From CAZEDU01 sp964511185 (GTDB lineage: Bacteria; Myxococcota; Myxococcia; Myxococcales; Myxococcaceae): 15,345 bases of DNA. This document shows, piece after piece, positions 13,876-15,345 of this stretch. How positions within the stretch are numbered: position 1 is the first letter of the stretch; every line of letters begins with the position of its first letter. The DNA is taken from NCBI GenBank assembly GCA_964511185.1, contig CAZEDU010000125.1:1-15345 (forward strand), given 5' to 3'. A program made the position numbers and the translations under genes. The notes beneath the pieces are model-generated. The model ran no database searches, had not been told where the DNA came from, and saw only the letters and a program-made list of their open reading frames with translations.

Positions 13876-15222
13876 GATGTCGAGCACCAGCGCACCGAGG
13901 CCGCTGATCGCGCCGCTGGGCTCACGGACCGGCGAGTAGCTCACGAGCCACGTCCTCGGCTCGTCCGAGCCGCGGGTCCTGCCGACCAACTCGGTGGTGA
14001 CCGGCTGCCCGGTCTCGAGCACGTGGCACAGCGTGTGAAATCTTTGAGGGTCGACGTCCGGGAGCGTCTCGACGGCGGTCTTGCCGAGGTGCTCCTCGGC
14101 CGGCACCCCGTCCAGCTCCGCGAGGGCCTGGTTCACGCGGACGAAGCGGAGCTCGCGGTCGAACAGCGCCACCCCCGCGGGAGTGGACTGGAAGAGGGCG
14201 TCGAGCCGGGCCCGCGCGAGCTCGGCCTCGCGCTTGTCCTGTTCGGCCTTGCGGTAGAGGCGGGCGTTCTCGATCGCGTTCGACGCCCGATGGGCGAGCT
14301 CTTGGGCGAAGCGGAGGTCGCTCTCGGCGTAGCGCCGGTTGCTCTCGGCGTAGACCAGGGTGATGGCGCCGATCACGCGCTCGCGGCCGTGCAGCGGCAC
14401 GACGATCGAGCTGCGCAGCCCGAGCGCGCGCAGGATTCGAAGCAGCTCCGGCTCATCGAAGACCGAGCTGAGCAGGGCGTCGGGAATGTCTGGCCACCAG
14501 TGCGGCTCACCCGTGCGGACGACCCGGGAAAGGCCATGGGGCCCGCGCAGATCGGGCGGGTAGCGCCTGTGAAGCTCATGCGCGAGCGAGACCTTCTTGG
14601 GGTCGGAGTGCGTGACCGCGACCCGCTGCAAGGCGCCGTGGTCGTCGAGCAAATCGACGGCGCACCAGTCGGCGAGGCGCGGCACGATGAGCTCGGCGAC
14701 GCGAGCGAGGGTCAGCTCGCAGTCGAGAGAGCTGGAGAGGATCTGGCCCGCTTCGCCCAGGAAGGCGACGGCGTCGGCGGCGCGTTTCTGATCGTCGATG
14801 TCGGTGGAGCTGCCGAGCCAGCGGATGACGCGGCCGCGCGCGTCGCGGTGAGGCACCGACCGGGACAGGTGCCAGCGGTACATGCCGTCCGCGCGCCGAA
14901 GCCGGAACTCGCACTCGAAGGTTTCTCCGGTCGCGAAGGCGCGACGCCACTTGTCGGCCACCACGTCGGCGTCGTCTGGGTGGCAAACCGTGAGCCAGAC
15001 GTCTTGGATCGTCCGGTCGCGGGGCAGCCCGGTGTACTCGTACCAGCGGGAGTTGAAATACTCCGGTTGGCCGTCGCGCGCGCTGTAGATGATCTGGGGA
15101 AGGGCTTCGCTGAACGCCTGGAAGCGCTCCTGGGCGTCCTGTAGCTCACGCTGAAGCCGTTTGAGCTCATCGGTGGCGAGCTCGCGCGCGCTCTCGGCGC
15201 CATCTGAGAGAGCAGTCCGCAT
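13876..15222 (-). CDS. PAS-GAF-PAS sensor histidine kinase, N-terminal part before the assembly gap
   Basis: This part is 449 residues, cytoplasmic, with no signal peptide or membrane span. A short coiled coil (about 15-37) precedes a PAS_3-type domain (about 38-145: ALPQIIYSA, YEYTGLP, VCHPDD, RWLGSSTDI). A GAF domain follows (about 155-320: LGEAGQILSSSLD, LRSSIVVPL, IGAITLVYA, ending NAIENARLY), then a helical linker and a second PAS (about 340-449: FQSTPAGVALFD to GALVLDI), where the gap interrupts. No chromophore Cys or heme ligand can be assigned. ATG-15222 is chosen because the coiled coil and PAS follow directly; a more upstream ATG at 15342 would add 40 Arg/Pro-rich residues and run across a good promoter candidate. 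No Shine-Dalgarno at useful spacing is seen. First gene of a two-gene operon with the receiver-PAS-kinase. Confidence 0.9.
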
Positions 15223-15230
15223 GCCTCTGG

Positions 15231-15259
15231 TCGATACGGAGACCGGGCGCACGTGACAA
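15231..15259 (-). promoter_or_regulatory. candidate promoter for the sensor kinase operon
   Basis: On the minus strand TTGTCA (15259-15254, five of six) is followed after exactly 17 bases by TATCGA (15236-15231). The predicted transcription start is within about two bases of the ATG at 15222, again giving an almost leaderless message, in line with the missing ribosome binding site. Confidence 0.4.
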
Positions 15260-15328
15260 CGCCAAGTGCAGCAAGGTCCCATCGCTCGGCCGGGGGACGA
15301 GCGGCCCCTCGTGGGCGCGTCCGTCGAG

Positions 15329-15334
15329 TTGACA
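15329..15334 (+). promoter_or_regulatory. perfect -35 hexamer at the right edge
   Basis: TTGACA on the plus strand, in AT-richer sequence than its surroundings, points out of the window. Any -10 would lie beyond base 15345, so this is only a hint of a divergent gene to the right. Confidence 0.2.
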
Positions 15335-15345
15335 TAACGCATCTT

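Noticed and set aside
15223..15342. Forty-residue N-terminal extension of the sensor kinase
   Set aside because: It is Arg/Pro-rich with no domain, and it crosses the best promoter candidate; the coiled coil and PAS follow ATG-15222 directly.

Overview
The window is GC-rich throughout. Its gene content points to a myxobacterium-like member of the Myxococcota: two short PilZ proteins of the Myxococcus paralogous type, two Hanks-type Ser/Thr kinases with single membrane spans and periplasmic tails, a MopE-like metal-binding motif next to a choice-of-anchor L domain, an S46 exopeptidase, and multi-sensor histidine kinases. The genus cannot be named from this sequence. A run of 107 N and two frame breaks in guaA suggest a draft or metagenome assembly.

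Layout, left to right. (1) Purine block: the 3' two thirds of guaB (+), a short lipoprotein gene on the opposite strand, then guaA (+). These two enzymes take IMP to XMP to GMP. guaA reads open end to end, but about 310 bases of its middle are in the wrong frame. (2) A small PilZ gene (+), converging on a secreted S46 dipeptidyl peptidase (-). (3) Divergent from the peptidase, two paralogous Ser/Thr kinase genes overlap by four bases and are followed at 41 bases by a second PilZ gene; a GC hairpin then closes what looks like a three-gene operon. (4) A large predicted surface lipoprotein (+) with six Cys-rich repeats, a MopE-like motif and a choice-of-anchor L domain. Its Shine-Dalgarno sequence lies inside a perfect 8-bp hairpin. 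(5) On the minus strand, a two-gene sensory operon: a PAS-GAF-PAS histidine kinase broken by the assembly gap, and a REC-PAS-histidine kinase hybrid. The two overlap by four bases, and the hybrid converges on the lipoprotein gene with a 41-bp overlap.

How it may fit together: regions 2 to 5 look like signalling and cell-surface functions, with c-di-GMP receptors, transmembrane kinases with disulfide-capable sensor tails, a two-component relay, and secreted or surface products. The link between these parts is inferred from position only. No tRNA, rRNA, CRISPR array, insertion sequence or prophage gene was seen, and no gene-free stretch exceeds 300 bases.
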